64,000 bases of DNA, from NCBI RefSeq assembly GCF_013459645.1, contig NZ_CP054861.1, positions 4,762,001-4,826,000 of the forward strand, read 5' to 3'. The notes under the pieces were generated by a model. It saw nothing but the letters and a program-made list of their open reading frames with translations, made no database searches and was not told where the DNA came from. Positions 14,778 to 23,788 of the stretch are shown here, in pieces (within the stretch, counting starts at the first letter, position 1; each line of letters opens with the position of its first letter). Position numbers and translations under genes: made by a program. Source of the DNA: Martelella sp. NC20. GTDB taxonomy: Bacteria; Pseudomonadota; Alphaproteobacteria; Rhizobiales; Rhizobiaceae.

Positions 14778-16005
14778 GTTGCTGACGCCCGCAAGCGAGG
14801 CCGAAGCGGCCGAAATCATCGCCCGCCGCCACGAGCGCGGCGCGTCTCTGCGTCTTTGCGGCGGCGATACGCGTTCCGGTTTCGGCAACCCTTTCGAGGG
14901 GCCGGCCGAGACGGATATGACATTGAGCTCCCGCGCGCTCTCGGGCATCGTTGCCTATGAGCCGGCCGAAATGGTGATGACCGCGAAGGCCGGCACGCCG
15001 GTTGCCGAAATCGAGGCCGCGCTTTCCGAAAACGGCCAGTTCCTCGCCTTCGAGCCGATGGACCATCGCGGCATCATGGGCACCGAAGGCACTCCGACGA
15101 TCGGCGGCGTGTTTGCCGCCAATGTTTCGGGGCCACGACGGTTTGCGCTGGCGGGCGCTGCCCGCGACCACCTGCTCGGCACCCGCTTCGTCAATGGCCG
15201 CGGCGAGGCGATCCGCGCCGGCGGACGGGTGATGAAGAATGTCACAGGTCTTGATCTGTCGCGGCTGATGGCCGGCTCGCACGGCACGCTTGGCTTTTTG
15301 ACCGAGGTCACCTTCAAGGTCCTGCCCGCCCCCAAGGCCGCCGCCACGCTGGTGGTTTCCGATCTCACCGAGGAGGATGCCGTCAAGCTGATGGCCGCGG
15401 CGATGGCGCTGCCGCTCGAGGTCTCTGGCGCCGCCCACCTGCCCTATAGCGTGCGAACCGCATTTCTGGACGGCAGGTTCACGGGCGACAGCGCCACCTG
15501 CCTGCGGCTGGAAGGCCTGCCGGAATCGGTCACCGACCGTCTCGACAAGCTTTCCGCCTATGCCGAACCTTTCGGCCCCCTCACCCGGCTCGACGATGAC
15601 GACACGCGGACGCTGTGGGGCGAAATCCGCGATGTCGCGCCCTATCGGGACCGCTCGCTCCGCCCGCTCTGGCGCGTCGGCGTCACGCCGTCGCAGGCGG
15701 CAGCGCTGGTCGGCGCGATGCGGCTTGAGGCGGCGGTCGATGCGTTCTACGATTGGCAGGGCGGGCTCGTCTGGATGCGGATGGATGGCGCGCCGGAAGA
15801 CCGTGTCTTGCGCGCGCTGTTGCGGAGCCACGGCGGCGGCCACGCCACGCTGATGCGCGCCGATGCCGCCGCGCGCGGCATGGTTCCGGCCTTCGAGCCG
15901 CAACCGGCGGCGGTCGCAGCGCTTGAGGCCCGTATCCGCGCGAAATTCGACCCCAGCGGAATTTTCAATCCCGGCAAGATGGCCAGACAGGAGATGCAAG
16001 CATGA
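14770..16005 (+). CDS. glcE: Glycolate oxidase subunit GlcE
   Basis: GlcE is the second FAD-binding subunit required for glycolate oxidase activity. The 411-residue protein has a FAD-binding domain with TIGGVFAANVSGPRRFALA (about 113-131), then GGRVMKNVTGLDLSRLMAGS and GTLGFLTEVTFKVLP. It ends FDPSGIFNPGKM, a typical flavin-oxidase tail. It overlaps glcD at the start and the next gene at the stop (ATGA), so the operon is tightly coupled. Confidence 0.93.
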   Translation: MTELLTPASEAEAAEIIARRHERGASLRLCGGDTRSGFGNPFEGPAETDMTLSSRALSGIVAYEPAEMVMTAKAGTPVAEIEAALSENGQFLAFEPMDHRGIMGTEGTPTIGGVFAANVSGPRRFALAGAARDHLLGTRFVNGRGEAIRAGGRVMKNVTGLDLSRLMAGSHGTLGFLTEVTFKVLPAPKAAATLVVSDLTEEDAVKLMAAAMALPLEVSGAAHLPYSVRTAFLDGRFTGDSATCLRLEGLPESVTDRLDKLSAYAEPFGPLTRLDDDDTRTLWGEIRDVAPYRDRSLRPLWRVGVTPSQAAALVGAMRLEAAVDAFYDWQGGLVWMRMDGAPEDRVLRALLRSHGGGHATLMRADAAARGMVPAFEPQPAAVAALEARIRAKFDPSGIFNPGKMARQEMQA

Positions 16006-16379
16006 GCGACCCGCAAAACGAGACGCCCAAGCGTTTCGGCGACGGATGGATGGACCCGACCCGCAACAATGTCATCCTGATCTATATCCTCTATCTGGTG
16101 AGCTTCCTTGTGGTGGTCGCCGGCGTCATCGGCGTGATCTCCGCCTATATGAATCGCGGCAAGGCGGAGCCCTGGCTGCAAACCCATTATACCTGGGCGA
16201 TCCGCACCTTCTGGATCGCGCTCGGCATGGCGGTCATCTCGACCGTGCTGACCCTGCTTCTGATCGGCTTCATCGGCTTTATCGTGACCGGCGTATGGGT
16301 GATCGCGCGGGTGTTGATCGGCTTGCAGAAGGTGAACCGCAACGAGCCGATCGAAAACCCGCAAAGCTGGCTGATCTGA
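16002..16379 (+). CDS. DUF4870-like membrane protein inside the glc operon
   Basis: The 125-residue protein has a cytoplasmic N-terminus and three predicted membrane segments: about 24-49 (VILIYILYLVSFLVVVAGVI), 66-84 and 86-107. The pattern and the ending WVIARVLIGLQKVNRNEPI resemble DUF4870/TIC20-like small membrane proteins. Its start overlaps the glcE stop by four bases and glcF begins three bases after its stop, so it is made together with the glycolate oxidase subunits. A role in anchoring or transport is possible but unproven. Confidence 0.75.
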   Translation: MSDPQNETPKRFGDGWMDPTRNNVILIYILYLVSFLVVVAGVIGVISAYMNRGKAEPWLQTHYTWAIRTFWIALGMAVISTVLTLLLIGFIGFIVTGVWVIARVLIGLQKVNRNEPIENPQSWLI

Positions 16380-16382
16380 TCG

Positions 16383-17684
16383 ATGCAGACCAGTTTTTCG
16401 CTTGCCCAGCTTGCCGATCCGAAGGTCGCGGAAGCAGAATCGATCCTGCGCAAATGCGTCCATTGCGGCTTCTGCACCGCCACCTGTCCGACCTATGTCA
16501 CGCTCGGCAACGAGCTCGACAGCCCGCGCGGCCGGATCTACCTGATCAAGGAAATGCTGGAGAACGACCGGCCTGCGGATACGCAAACCGTCACCCATAT
16601 CGACCGCTGTCTCTCCTGCCTTTCCTGCGTGACCACCTGTCCCTCGGGCGTCGATTACATGCACCTGGTCGATCATGCGCGCGTTCATATCGAAAAGACC
16701 TACAAGCGCCCGCCGATCAACCGGTTCACCCGCGCCGTGCTGGCGGCGGTGCTGCCCTACCCGGCGCGCTTCAGGGCCGCGCTGAGGCTCGCCCGTCTCG
16801 GCCGCCCGCTTGCGGGATTGTTCGCCGGCGTTGAGGCCCTGAAGCCGTTCGAGGCGATGCTGAAGCTTGCGCCGAAACGCCTTCCCGCGTCTTCCCCCGT
16901 TTCCAGGCCCAACACCCATGCCGCCAAAGGCGAGCGGCGCGGCCGGGTGGCGCTGCTGACCGGCTGTGCCCAATCCGTGCTCGATCCCGCGATCAACGAG
17001 GCAACCGTCCGGCTGCTGACCCGGCTCGGCATCGAGGTTGTGGTGCCGGAAGGCGAAGGCTGTTGCGGCGCACTGGTTCACCATATGGGCCGCGAGGAAC
17101 AGGCGCTTGCCGAGGCGCGGCGCAATGTCGATGTCTGGATGCGGGAGAGCGAGGCCGGCGGCCTCGACGCCGTCATCATCACGGCGTCGGGCTGCGGTAC
17201 GACGATCAAGGATTACGGCCACATGCTGGCGCTTGATCCGGCCTATGCCGAAAAGGCCGCGCGCGTCTCGGCGCTGGCGAAGGATATCACCGAATATCTG
17301 TCGACGCTCGGGCTCGACGACCAGCCGAAAAAGGGCGTTACCGTCGCCTATCATTCGGCCTGTTCGATGCAGCACGGCCAGCAGATCAAGACCGCGCCGA
17401 AACTGCTTCTGGAAGCGGCGGGCTTTGCGGTGCGCGAACCGGCCGAGGGGCATCTGTGCTGCGGCTCGGCCGGGACCTACAACATCATGCAGCCGGAGAT
17501 TTCGGCAAAGCTGAAGGCCCGCAAGGTGAAGAATATCGAGGCGCTGAAGCCGGATATCATCGCGACCGGGAATATCGGCTGCATCACCCAGATCGCCGGC
17601 GGCACCGCAACGCCGATCCTGCACACCGTCGAACTGCTCGACTGGGCCTATGGCGGACCGAAGCCGGCGAAACTCGCCGGCTGA
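16383..17684 (+). CDS. glcF: Glycolate oxidase iron-sulfur subunit GlcF
   Basis: GlcF passes electrons from the flavin subunits to the respiratory chain. The 433-residue protein carries two [4Fe-4S] motifs, CVHCGFCTATCPTY (about 21-34) and CLSCLSCVTTCPSG (about 75-88). Two CCG domains follow with GEGCCGALVHHMG (about 225-237) and GHLCCGSAGTYN (about 356-367). This is the standard GlcF arrangement. It is the last gene of the cluster, convergent with the nucleoside hydrolase 18 bp away. Confidence 0.94.
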   Translation: MQTSFSLAQLADPKVAEAESILRKCVHCGFCTATCPTYVTLGNELDSPRGRIYLIKEMLENDRPADTQTVTHIDRCLSCLSCVTTCPSGVDYMHLVDHARVHIEKTYKRPPINRFTRAVLAAVLPYPARFRAALRLARLGRPLAGLFAGVEALKPFEAMLKLAPKRLPASSPVSRPNTHAAKGERRGRVALLTGCAQSVLDPAINEATVRLLTRLGIEVVVPEGEGCCGALVHHMGREEQALAEARRNVDVWMRESEAGGLDAVIITASGCGTTIKDYGHMLALDPAYAEKAARVSALAKDITEYLSTLGLDDQPKKGVTVAYHSACSMQHGQQIKTAPKLLLEAAGFAVREPAEGHLCCGSAGTYNIMQPEISAKLKARKVKNIEALKPDIIATGNIGCITQIAGGTATPILHTVELLDWAYGGPKPAKLAG

Positions 17685-17702
17685 CCCGTCGCTTTCAGCG
17701 CC

Positions 17703-18644
17703 TCAAAGCCGTGCCAGCCGTTCCGTCAAAAGCGCGAAAAAGCCGTCGGCATCGGCCTTGCCGATGACCAGCGCATTGGGCTTGCGGTCGGTGACGTGCC
17801 ACCAGTCGACTACCGTTGCGCCCAGCGTCAGCGGCGATTGCGTCTCGATCTCGACATTGCAGTGCCGCCCGGAAAACAGCTCCGGGCGAATGAGATAGGC
17901 GGTCACCGCCGGGTCATGCAGCGGCCCGCCATCGGAACCGTATTTCTCCACGTCAAAGCGCTCATAGAAGCGCAGCATCGCGGCCATCGCTTTTGCGGCC
18001 GGACGCCCGATCGCGTCGATGCGGTCGACCCGCTCCTTCAGGCACAGCAATTGATGGGTGACGTCGAGCGGCATCATCACGATCGGTATGCCCGACCGGA
18101 AAACGATATCGGCCGCTTCCGGGTCGACATAGATGTTGAACTCGGCGGAAGGCGTGATGTTGCCGCCCTCGAAATAACCGCCGCCCATCATCACGATTTC
18201 CTGAACCCGGGCCGCGATATCCGGCGCCGTTTCGAGCGCCGTGGCGACATTGGTGAGCGCGCCCAGCGTACAGAGCGTCACCGTCTTTTCCGGTTCGCTA
18301 CGCAGCGCCTCGATGATGAAATCGACCGCGTGCCCGTCCTGCAGGGCCATGGTCGGCTCTTCGAGTTCCGCGCCGTCGAGCCCGGTCGTGCCGTGGACAT
18401 GTTCCGCCGTGATCAGCGGCCGGCGCATCGGCCTGTCGCAACCGGCAAACACCTTGATGTCCGGACGCCCGGAAAGTTCGCAGATGATGCGCGCATTGCG
18501 CTCGGTTCTGGCAAGCGGCACATTGCCGGCAACGGCCGTGATGGCGAGCACCTCGATCTCGTCGCCGCTGGCAAGCGCCAGCATGATCGCCGCCGCGTCA
18601 TCCTGACCGGGATCGGTATCGATTATGATTTTCCGTGCGCTCAT
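17703..18644 (-). CDS. Inosine/uridine-preferring nucleoside hydrolase
   Basis: The enzyme cleaves the N-glycosidic bond of ribonucleosides for base salvage. The 313-residue protein begins with the calcium-binding signature IIIDTDPGQDDAAAI (residues 6-20). It also contains the conserved PLTNVATAL-type segment (GALTNVATALE) and MMGGGYFEGGNITPSAEFN, and the ligand His/Asp in LHDPAVTAYL. The ATG at 18644 was chosen because the DTDPG motif then sits near the N-terminus as usual; the open frame extends upstream without a plausible start. Base preference cannot be read from the sequence. Confidence 0.92.
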   Translation of the reverse strand: MSARKIIIDTDPGQDDAAAIMLALASGDEIEVLAITAVAGNVPLARTERNARIICELSGRPDIKVFAGCDRPMRRPLITAEHVHGTTGLDGAELEEPTMALQDGHAVDFIIEALRSEPEKTVTLCTLGALTNVATALETAPDIAARVQEIVMMGGGYFEGGNITPSAEFNIYVDPEAADIVFRSGIPIVMMPLDVTHQLLCLKERVDRIDAIGRPAAKAMAAMLRFYERFDVEKYGSDGGPLHDPAVTAYLIRPELFSGRHCNVEIETQSPLTLGATVVDWWHVTDRKPNALVIGKADADGFFALLTERLARL

Positions 18645-18752
18645 TATATAAAATCCGAAATGAATAGACCGGCGGTGTGAATGGACATTCGGCCCCCGAT
18701 TGTCAAGGCGGACCGGGCTTGGCACACTGCAATGGAACAGACGGAAACGAAC

Positions 18753-19157
18753 ATGCCCAGAATTGACCTCAGATTCGATCCCCGGCTCTCCGACAGGCAG
18801 GAAAGCATGAACGCCGTGAAAGGCGCTTCCGGGTATCCGCCTTTCGATGTCGCCTGGTTTCCCGGCAAGGCGGAGGCCGGCTTTCTGCGCCTGACGCTCG
18901 CGGTTGCCGGTTTTGCCGCAAGCGAACTCGACGTGGTGATCGAGGGCTCGGTCCTGATCGTCAGCGGCAAGGCAGAGGAACGCGATGAGGGCGAATATCT
19001 GTTTCGCGGCATCGCCGGACGCCAGTTCCGCCGCCAGTTCGCGCTCGCCGATGGCATGGAGGTGGTCCGCGCGGGACTGGAGCGCGGTTTATTGTCCATC
19101 GACCTCGCCCATCGCCCTCAGGAGGTACGAAAAATTAAGATTTCCGTTTCACAATAG
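18753..19157 (+). CDS. Small heat shock protein, Hsp20 family
   Basis: This 134-residue protein has an alpha-crystallin domain (about 33-130): RLTLAVAGFAASELDVVIEG, then LIVSGKAEERDEGEYLFRGI, then the ending LSIDLAHRPQE. This is the IbpA/HspA pattern common in alphaproteobacteria. Such proteins hold unfolding proteins for refolding by DnaK. The ATG at 18753 follows GGAAACGAAC. It is followed 75 bp later by a DUF1150 gene, a pairing I regard as typical for this lineage. Confidence 0.93.
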   Translation: MPRIDLRFDPRLSDRQESMNAVKGASGYPPFDVAWFPGKAEAGFLRLTLAVAGFAASELDVVIEGSVLIVSGKAEERDEGEYLFRGIAGRQFRRQFALADGMEVVRAGLERGLLSIDLAHRPQEVRKIKISVSQ

Positions 19158-19232
19158 GCTTGTAAAAACACGGGCTTCCGTCCTTTCCGGAAGGTTGCCC
19201 GAATTCTCAGGTCTATAGCAGGAAACGGCTTC

Positions 19233-19484
19233 ATGAAAATTCCGGGTGCGGAACTGTCCCTCGAAAGTCTCGCAGCATTCGGCACGGGACATCTCGGTTA
19301 CTTCCGCGAGTTCGAGCGGACCGAGGCTCTGCGCCACTTCCCGGACGCGGCCGGCCTCAAGACCTCGGAAAAGCTGTGGGCCCTTTTCGGCGCGGACGGC
19401 GCCCTGCTGCTTCTGACCGAAAACCGCACCAGCGTCTTCTTCAAGGCGATGGAAGACGACCTCAAGACGGTCACGCTTCACTGA
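19233..19484 (+). CDS. DUF1150 protein
   Basis: The 83-residue protein matches DUF1150 by its pattern LAAFGTGHLGYFREF (13-27), then LWALFGADGALLLLTENR. No enzyme motif is visible. The family occurs next to hsp20 genes in alphaproteobacteria, so it may be co-expressed with the chaperone. The function is unknown. It is convergent with trmB, with 15 bp between the stops. Confidence 0.85.
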   Translation: MKIPGAELSLESLAAFGTGHLGYFREFERTEALRHFPDAAGLKTSEKLWALFGADGALLLLTENRTSVFFKAMEDDLKTVTLH

Positions 19485-19499
19485 AGCGATCCGCGCTCC

Positions 19500-20207
19500 T
19501 CAACGCCGGATGAACGTCAGATAGGCGCTGCCGCGGCCTTCCCGCTTCGCCTTCGCCTCATACCGCGTCCCCGGCCAATTCGAATAGGGCGTCAGCCAGT
19601 CGGCCGCCCCGCGCGCCTGCCATTGAAACCCGCCATGCCGGCGGCAATGGAGCAGCGTCCAGTTGATGTAGCTGTCGATATCCGAGGCGAAGCAGAACAC
19701 CCCGCCCGGCTTCAGCACCCTGTGGAACCGCTCAAGGTTCGGCTGCGAAACAAACCGGCGCTTCCAGTGCTTCCTCTTCGGCCACGGGTCCGGATAGAGC
19801 AGGTCGATCTGGTCGAGCGAGGCGTCGGGCAGCCAGTCCAGGATATCGACGGCGTCATCATCGTAAAGCCTGAGATTGCCGGGTGTGCGCTCCTCGACGC
19901 GACCGAGAAGCTTGGCCATCGAATTGACGAAGGGCTCGACGCCGATGAACCCGGTCCGCGGGTTTTCCTCGACGCGGTGAAACAGGTGTTCGCCGCCGCC
20001 GAAGCCGATTTCAAGCCGCGCCCGCTCCACGGGAACGGCAAAAATCTCACGGAGATCGGTCGGAGTCGGTTTGCCGGGATCGATCGCCAGCGCGGGCAGC
20101 AGTTCGGCCAGATTGCGCGCCTGCCGTTCGCGCAGGGGCTTGCCCTTGCGGCGGCCGAAAAACGCCCGTCCGGTGAGTTTCTGACTGTCTTCGGTCACCG
20201 TCCGCAA
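19500..20207 (-). CDS. trmB: tRNA (guanine-N7-)-methyltransferase TrmB
   Basis: TrmB forms m7G46 in the tRNA variable loop. The 235-residue protein shows the SAM motif [13 protein letters not shown] (about 65-77), the catalytic and family signature [16 protein letters not shown] (about 139-154), and [14 protein letters not shown] start at 20207 directly follows the metK stop (TGATTG) and makes the coupling tight. A GTG three codons further in is an alternative. It is the last gene of the XRE-metK-trmB series. Confidence 0.95.
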   Translation of the reverse strand: MRTVTEDSQKLTGRAFFGRRKGKPLRERQARNLAELLPALAIDPGKPTPTDLREIFAVPVERARLEIGFGGGEHLFHRVEENPRTGFIGVEPFVNSMAKLLGRVEERTPGNLRLYDDDAVDILDWLPDASLDQIDLLYPDPWPKRKHWKRRFVSQPNLERFHRVLKPGGVFCFASDIDSYINWTLLHCRRHGGFQWQARGAADWLTPYSNWPGTRYEAKAKREGRGSAYLTFIRR

Positions 20208-21446
20208 TCAGCCCTTCAGCGCCTGTTTCAGCGGCTTCACCAGGTCGAGCCGTTCCCATGAGAACGAGCCGTCGCGTCCGGCCTTGCGGCCGAAATGGCC
20301 ATAGGCCGAGGTCTTGGCATAGATCGGCTTGTTGAGATCGAGGTGACGGCGAATGCCCGAGGGGGACAGGTCCATCACGGCGCGGATCGCCCTTTCCACC
20401 TCTTCTTCGCTGATCTTGCCGGTTCCGTGCAGGTCGACATAGACGGCCAGCGGCTGGGCGACGCCGATCGCATAGGCAAGCTGGATCGTGCATTTGTCGG
20501 CAAAATTGGCTGCCACCACATTCTTCGCCAGGTAGCGCGCGGCATAGGCAGCCGAACGGTCGACCTTGGTGGTGTCCTTGCCCGAAAACGCGCCGCCGCC
20601 ATGGGGGGCCGCCCCGCCATAGGTATCGACAATGATCTTGCGGCCGGTCAGCCCGGCATCGCCGTCAGGTCCGCCGATGACGAATTTTCCGGTCGGGTTG
20701 ATGTACCAGACGCAGTCGTCGGAGATCGGCAGATCGCCGAGCGCCTCGCGGATATAGGGTTCGACGACGCTGCGGACCTTGTGCGAGTCCCAGCTTTCGT
20801 CGATATGCTGGGTCGACAGCACGATCGACGTCACCGCCGCGGGCTTTTCGTCCTTGTAGTGAACGGTCACCTGGCTCTTGGCATCCGGCCCGAGCAAGGC
20901 GACGTCGCCTTTTCCGGCCTTGCGCGCCTCCGACAGGGTATGCAGGATACGGTGGGCATAATAGATCGGCGCCGGCATCAGATCCGGCGTTTCACGGCAG
21001 GCAAAGCCGAACATGATGCCCTGATCGCCGGCGCCCTCGTCGCCCTGGCGGTCTGCGGCATTATCGACGCCCTGGGCGATGTGGGCGGACTGGGCGTGGA
21101 GCAGCACGTCGATGCGCGCGGTCTTCCAGTGGAAGCCTTCCTGCTCGTAGCCGATACTGCGGATAGCGCGGCGCGCGGCCGCTTTGAACCGCGAAGGATT
21201 GACGATCTCCTTGCCGTTCTTGTCTTTTTTCATCAGGCTCGGCGGGAGGCGCACCTCGCCGGCGATGACGACCCGGTTTGTCGTGGCCAGGGTTTCGCAG
21301 GCAACGCGCACAGACCAGGGATCGACGCCGGTTTTGACGGCCTCGCGGTAGACAAGATCGACGATCTCGTCGGAAATTCTGTCGCAGACCTTGTCCGGAT
21401 GGCCTTCTGAAACGGATTCACTGGTGAAAAGATAGTTGGCGCGCAT
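20208..21446 (-). CDS. metK: S-adenosylmethionine synthase
   Basis: MetK makes SAM from methionine and ATP. The 412-residue protein opens [20 protein letters not shown], where the His of GHPDKV binds ATP. The N-terminal, central ([18 protein letters not shown]) and C-terminal ([21 protein letters not shown], then [16 protein letters not shown]) domains are all complete. The ATG at 21446 gives the standard N-terminus and is preceded by GGGGAAT. It is transcribed from the XRE gene side, with a structured 179-bp leader that contains a long stem (21557-21609). Confidence 0.97.
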   Translation of the reverse strand: MRANYLFTSESVSEGHPDKVCDRISDEIVDLVYREAVKTGVDPWSVRVACETLATTNRVVIAGEVRLPPSLMKKDKNGKEIVNPSRFKAAARRAIRSIGYEQEGFHWKTARIDVLLHAQSAHIAQGVDNAADRQGDEGAGDQGIMFGFACRETPDLMPAPIYYAHRILHTLSEARKAGKGDVALLGPDAKSQVTVHYKDEKPAAVTSIVLSTQHIDESWDSHKVRSVVEPYIREALGDLPISDDCVWYINPTGKFVIGGPDGDAGLTGRKIIVDTYGGAAPHGGGAFSGKDTTKVDRSAAYAARYLAKNVVAANFADKCTIQLAYAIGVAQPLAVYVDLHGTGKISEEEVERAIRAVMDLSPSGIRRHLDLNKPIYAKTSAYGHFGRKAGRDGSFSWERLDLVKPLKQALKG

Positions 21447-21556
21447 CGGGATTCCCCACATAGAAACTTGCCCGATTTTGATAAACGCTTCGCGCGGCAA
21501 TGACAAGCGCACAACGATATCAGTATATCTTTATGTCCTGAAAATCAGGTGAATTC

Positions 21557-21609
21557 TGACGCATGCCTTGACCCGAGGAGAGCCAAGCGCTCTCCTCCAC
21601 AATGCGTCA
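21557..21609 (-). ncRNA. Large stem structure in the metK leader
   Basis: The outer arms TGACGCAT (21557-21564) and ATGCGTCA (21602-21609) are perfectly complementary. They enclose a perfect 9-bp inner stem, GAGGAGAGC (21575-21583) with GCTCTCCTC (21589-21597), around a five-base loop. A smaller stem CCTGA/TCAGG lies at 21537-21549, nearer metK. There is no T-run, so this is not a classic terminator. It matches no SAM riboswitch class I can recall. It may be a regulatory leader or an RNA-processing site between the XRE gene and metK. Confidence 0.5.
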
Positions 21610-21625
21610 AAATCACTCTGTTACC

Positions 21626-22039
21626 TCATTCCGCTTCCGCAGCCAGCGACTTCACAAGGTCAACCAGCTTGCGCCGGACCTTGGCATCGCTAATTTTCAC
21701 GAACGCGCGGTTAAGCTGCAACCCCTCGGAAGACGAGAGGAAATCGACCACATAGCTCGAGCTCGAAGCCTCTGCCATTCCGGATGCGCCAATGCCCTGT
21801 TCGCCGGGTGCGTCCTCGAAAAAGAATGAGACCGGAACATTGAGAATGGTCGAAATGTTCTGCAATCGGCTGGCGCCAACGCGATTGGTGCCCTTTTCAT
21901 ATTTCTGAATTTGCTGGAAGGTGATGCCAAGGCTCTCGCCAAGTTTTTCCTGGCTCATGCCCAGCATGGTACGGCGCAACCTGATCCGACTCCCGACATG
22001 CACGTCTATGGGGTTCGGCTTCTTCTTGTTTTCTGTCAT
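21626..22039 (-). CDS. XRE-family helix-turn-helix regulator upstream of metK
   Basis: The 137-residue protein has a Cro/C1-type helix-turn-helix at about 15-70: VGSRIRLRRTMLGMSQEKLG, ITFQQIQKYEKGTNRVGASR. A C-terminal helical segment follows, ending LVDLVKSLAAEA. This is the SinR-like type found next to metK in rhizobia. The ATG at 22039 follows AGGACGAACA. Its target is unknown; co-transcription with metK is likely because only the stem structure separates them. Confidence 0.88.
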   Translation of the reverse strand: MTENKKKPNPIDVHVGSRIRLRRTMLGMSQEKLGESLGITFQQIQKYEKGTNRVGASRLQNISTILNVPVSFFFEDAPGEQGIGASGMAEASSSSYVVDFLSSSEGLQLNRAFVKISDAKVRRKLVDLVKSLAAEAE

Positions 22040-22150
22040 TGTTCGTCCTGTTTTTTTAACCTGACATGTAGGCCTCGCCACCTTGCCAGAGAGCTATGCA
22101 ACCCTTCGAGTAAGCGACCAAAAAGCCATAGTTGAGTGCCAAGTGCCGTC

Positions 22151-22179
22151 ACTATGCAATTTTGGAGTAAAGCGGTCAA
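22151..22179 (-). promoter_or_regulatory. Candidate sigma-70-type promoter of the XRE-metK unit
   Basis: On the minus strand, TTGACC (22179-22174) and CATAGT (22156-22151) are separated by 17 bp in a noticeably AT-richer gap (22040-22282) that holds no gene. The -10 match is only moderate. Confidence 0.4.
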
Positions 22180-22282
22180 TTCTGCCCTAAATATAAAACC
22201 ATGAGATGAGTAAAGATATGCTAATTCAGCAAATAGTGTGGCAATTTAAGGACACGAAACAGCGTGTGCGCCATGAATTTTT

Positions 22283-23788
22283 CTAATGTAAGTTGACGCT
22301 TCCATCGAGTACTGCTCGCCGGTCAAACGGCAACCGGTCGACAATGCGCCCGTATTGGTCGACCATCGCCGTGACGCCGTTTTCACCGACGCGGATCAAT
22401 GGCTTGCCGGTCTCGACTGCCCTCAGTCGCGCCTGGGCGAAATGCTGGAACGGACCGGGGGTACGCCCGAACCAGGCATCGTAGGTAACGTTCACCAGCG
22501 CTGACGCACCTGCCGCCTGCCCCTCCACCAGACGCGGAAAAACCGCCTCATAGCAGATGAGCGGATACAGCGTGACGCCATCCGGAAGCAGCAGCATCTG
22601 GCGGTTATCAACAGGAACATAGCTACCCGGCAAGGTCGTGAGCGCTTCAAGGCCGATCGAGCGGAAGAAATCCTCGAACGGCAGATACTCGCCAAAGGGA
22701 ACGAGGTGGGTCTTGCCGGACACCGAGACCGTCGCCCCGGCATCGTCAAGCGCATAGACGGCGTTGTAGAATTCCGGCCAGCCATCGGGTTTGCGCCCGG
22801 CAAAGCTTGCCGCGCCGAGCACCAGCGTCTGTCCCGGCTTCAGCATCTCGCCGATCGCGGTGCGGGCATCGGGCCGCGATTCCAGCGTAAAGGGAAGCAC
22901 GCTTTCCGGCCAGATGATGATGTCGGGAGCCCAGCCGGCCTGTTCCGGCGGCGCGGAAGAGAGTTCCAGCAGCGTCGCGAACACCCTGTTGCGCCCCTCC
23001 TCCGTGCTCCAGTCGGCCTCGGCAAAAGCCGGCTGAACCAGCCGAAAGCGCAGCCCGCGTTCTCCCTCCGGCAGATCGGTCCCCAGCCGATGCCAGCCGT
23101 AGCCAATATCAACGGCCACGAGAACAAGGGCCAGCGCCAGTCCGGCGCGCCTGCCGGGCCGCGCGGCAAGAAGCGCGGGGCTTGCGAAAATGTAGACGGC
23201 AAAGCCGCCCATCAGATAGAGCCCGGTCAAGCGGATTGCCTGCATGAACAGCGGCGTCGGCATCGCGGTATAGGCGATCGCGTTCCAGGGAAACCCTGTC
23301 GCGACATGGCCGCGCAGCCACTCCGCTACGACCATCGCCGCGCCGAGCGCAATCAGGCGCAACGGCCCCGGCCGCCAGACAAGCGCCGCAAGCGCACCCG
23401 CCAGCCCGTAAAACAGCGCGAGACCGGCCGGAAACGCAAGGACGGTAAGCGGCAGCGCCCAGAACGCGCCATCCTTCCAGATCGCGACGCCAAGCCACCA
23501 CAGGCCGAAAACGAAATAGCCGAAGCCGAACCACCAGCAGGCGCCGAAGCCGGCCATGGCGCGCGCCCTGAGCGACTTGCCGGAAAGCGCCCCGTCCATC
23601 ACCATCACCAGCAGCGGCAGGGCAATGAACATCACCGGCGCCAGACCAAACGGGGCCAGCGCAAAGGTTGCAACCGCGCCAGCGCCGAACAACGTCCATC
23701 GCCGCGGCCAACCCGAAAGGTCTGCGAGATAGGCTGAAAGCCGTTGCAAAGAAGCAGTCCCTTCCGGCGGGTCAGCGCCGCCCGTCAT
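22283..23788 (-). CDS. lnt: Apolipoprotein N-acyltransferase
   Basis: Lnt adds the third acyl chain to lipoproteins in the inner membrane. The 501-residue protein has six to eight N-terminal membrane helices (about 20-205) and a periplasmic nitrilase-like domain (about 230-460). The expected catalytic residues are visible: Glu in IIIWPESVLPF, Lys in GKTHLVPFGEYLP and Cys in LICYEAVFP. The ATG at 23788 overlaps the corC end by 17 bases and follows GAAGAG. Longer upstream starts would run deep into corC and are unlikely. Confidence 0.95.
   Translation of the reverse strand: MTGGADPPEGTASLQRLSAYLADLSGWPRRWTLFGAGAVATFALAPFGLAPVMFIALPLLVMVMDGALSGKSLRARAMAGFGACWWFGFGYFVFGLWWLGVAIWKDGAFWALPLTVLAFPAGLALFYGLAGALAALVWRPGPLRLIALGAAMVVAEWLRGHVATGFPWNAIAYTAMPTPLFMQAIRLTGLYLMGGFAVYIFASPALLAARPGRRAGLALALVLVAVDIGYGWHRLGTDLPEGERGLRFRLVQPAFAEADWSTEEGRNRVFATLLELSSAPPEQAGWAPDIIIWPESVLPFTLESRPDARTAIGEMLKPGQTLVLGAASFAGRKPDGWPEFYNAVYALDDAGATVSVSGKTHLVPFGEYLPFEDFFRSIGLEALTTLPGSYVPVDNRQMLLLPDGVTLYPLICYEAVFPRLVEGQAAGASALVNVTYDAWFGRTPGPFQHFAQARLRAVETGKPLIRVGENGVTAMVDQYGRIVDRLPFDRRAVLDGSVNLH

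Noticed and set aside
13269..14948. Minus-strand open frame opposite glcD (559 codons).
   Set aside because: It is a shadow of glcD with no family similarity.
21447..21625. SAM-II or SAM/SAH riboswitch before metK.
   Set aside because: The stem layout does not match those compact pseudoknots. It is kept only as an unassigned structured leader.
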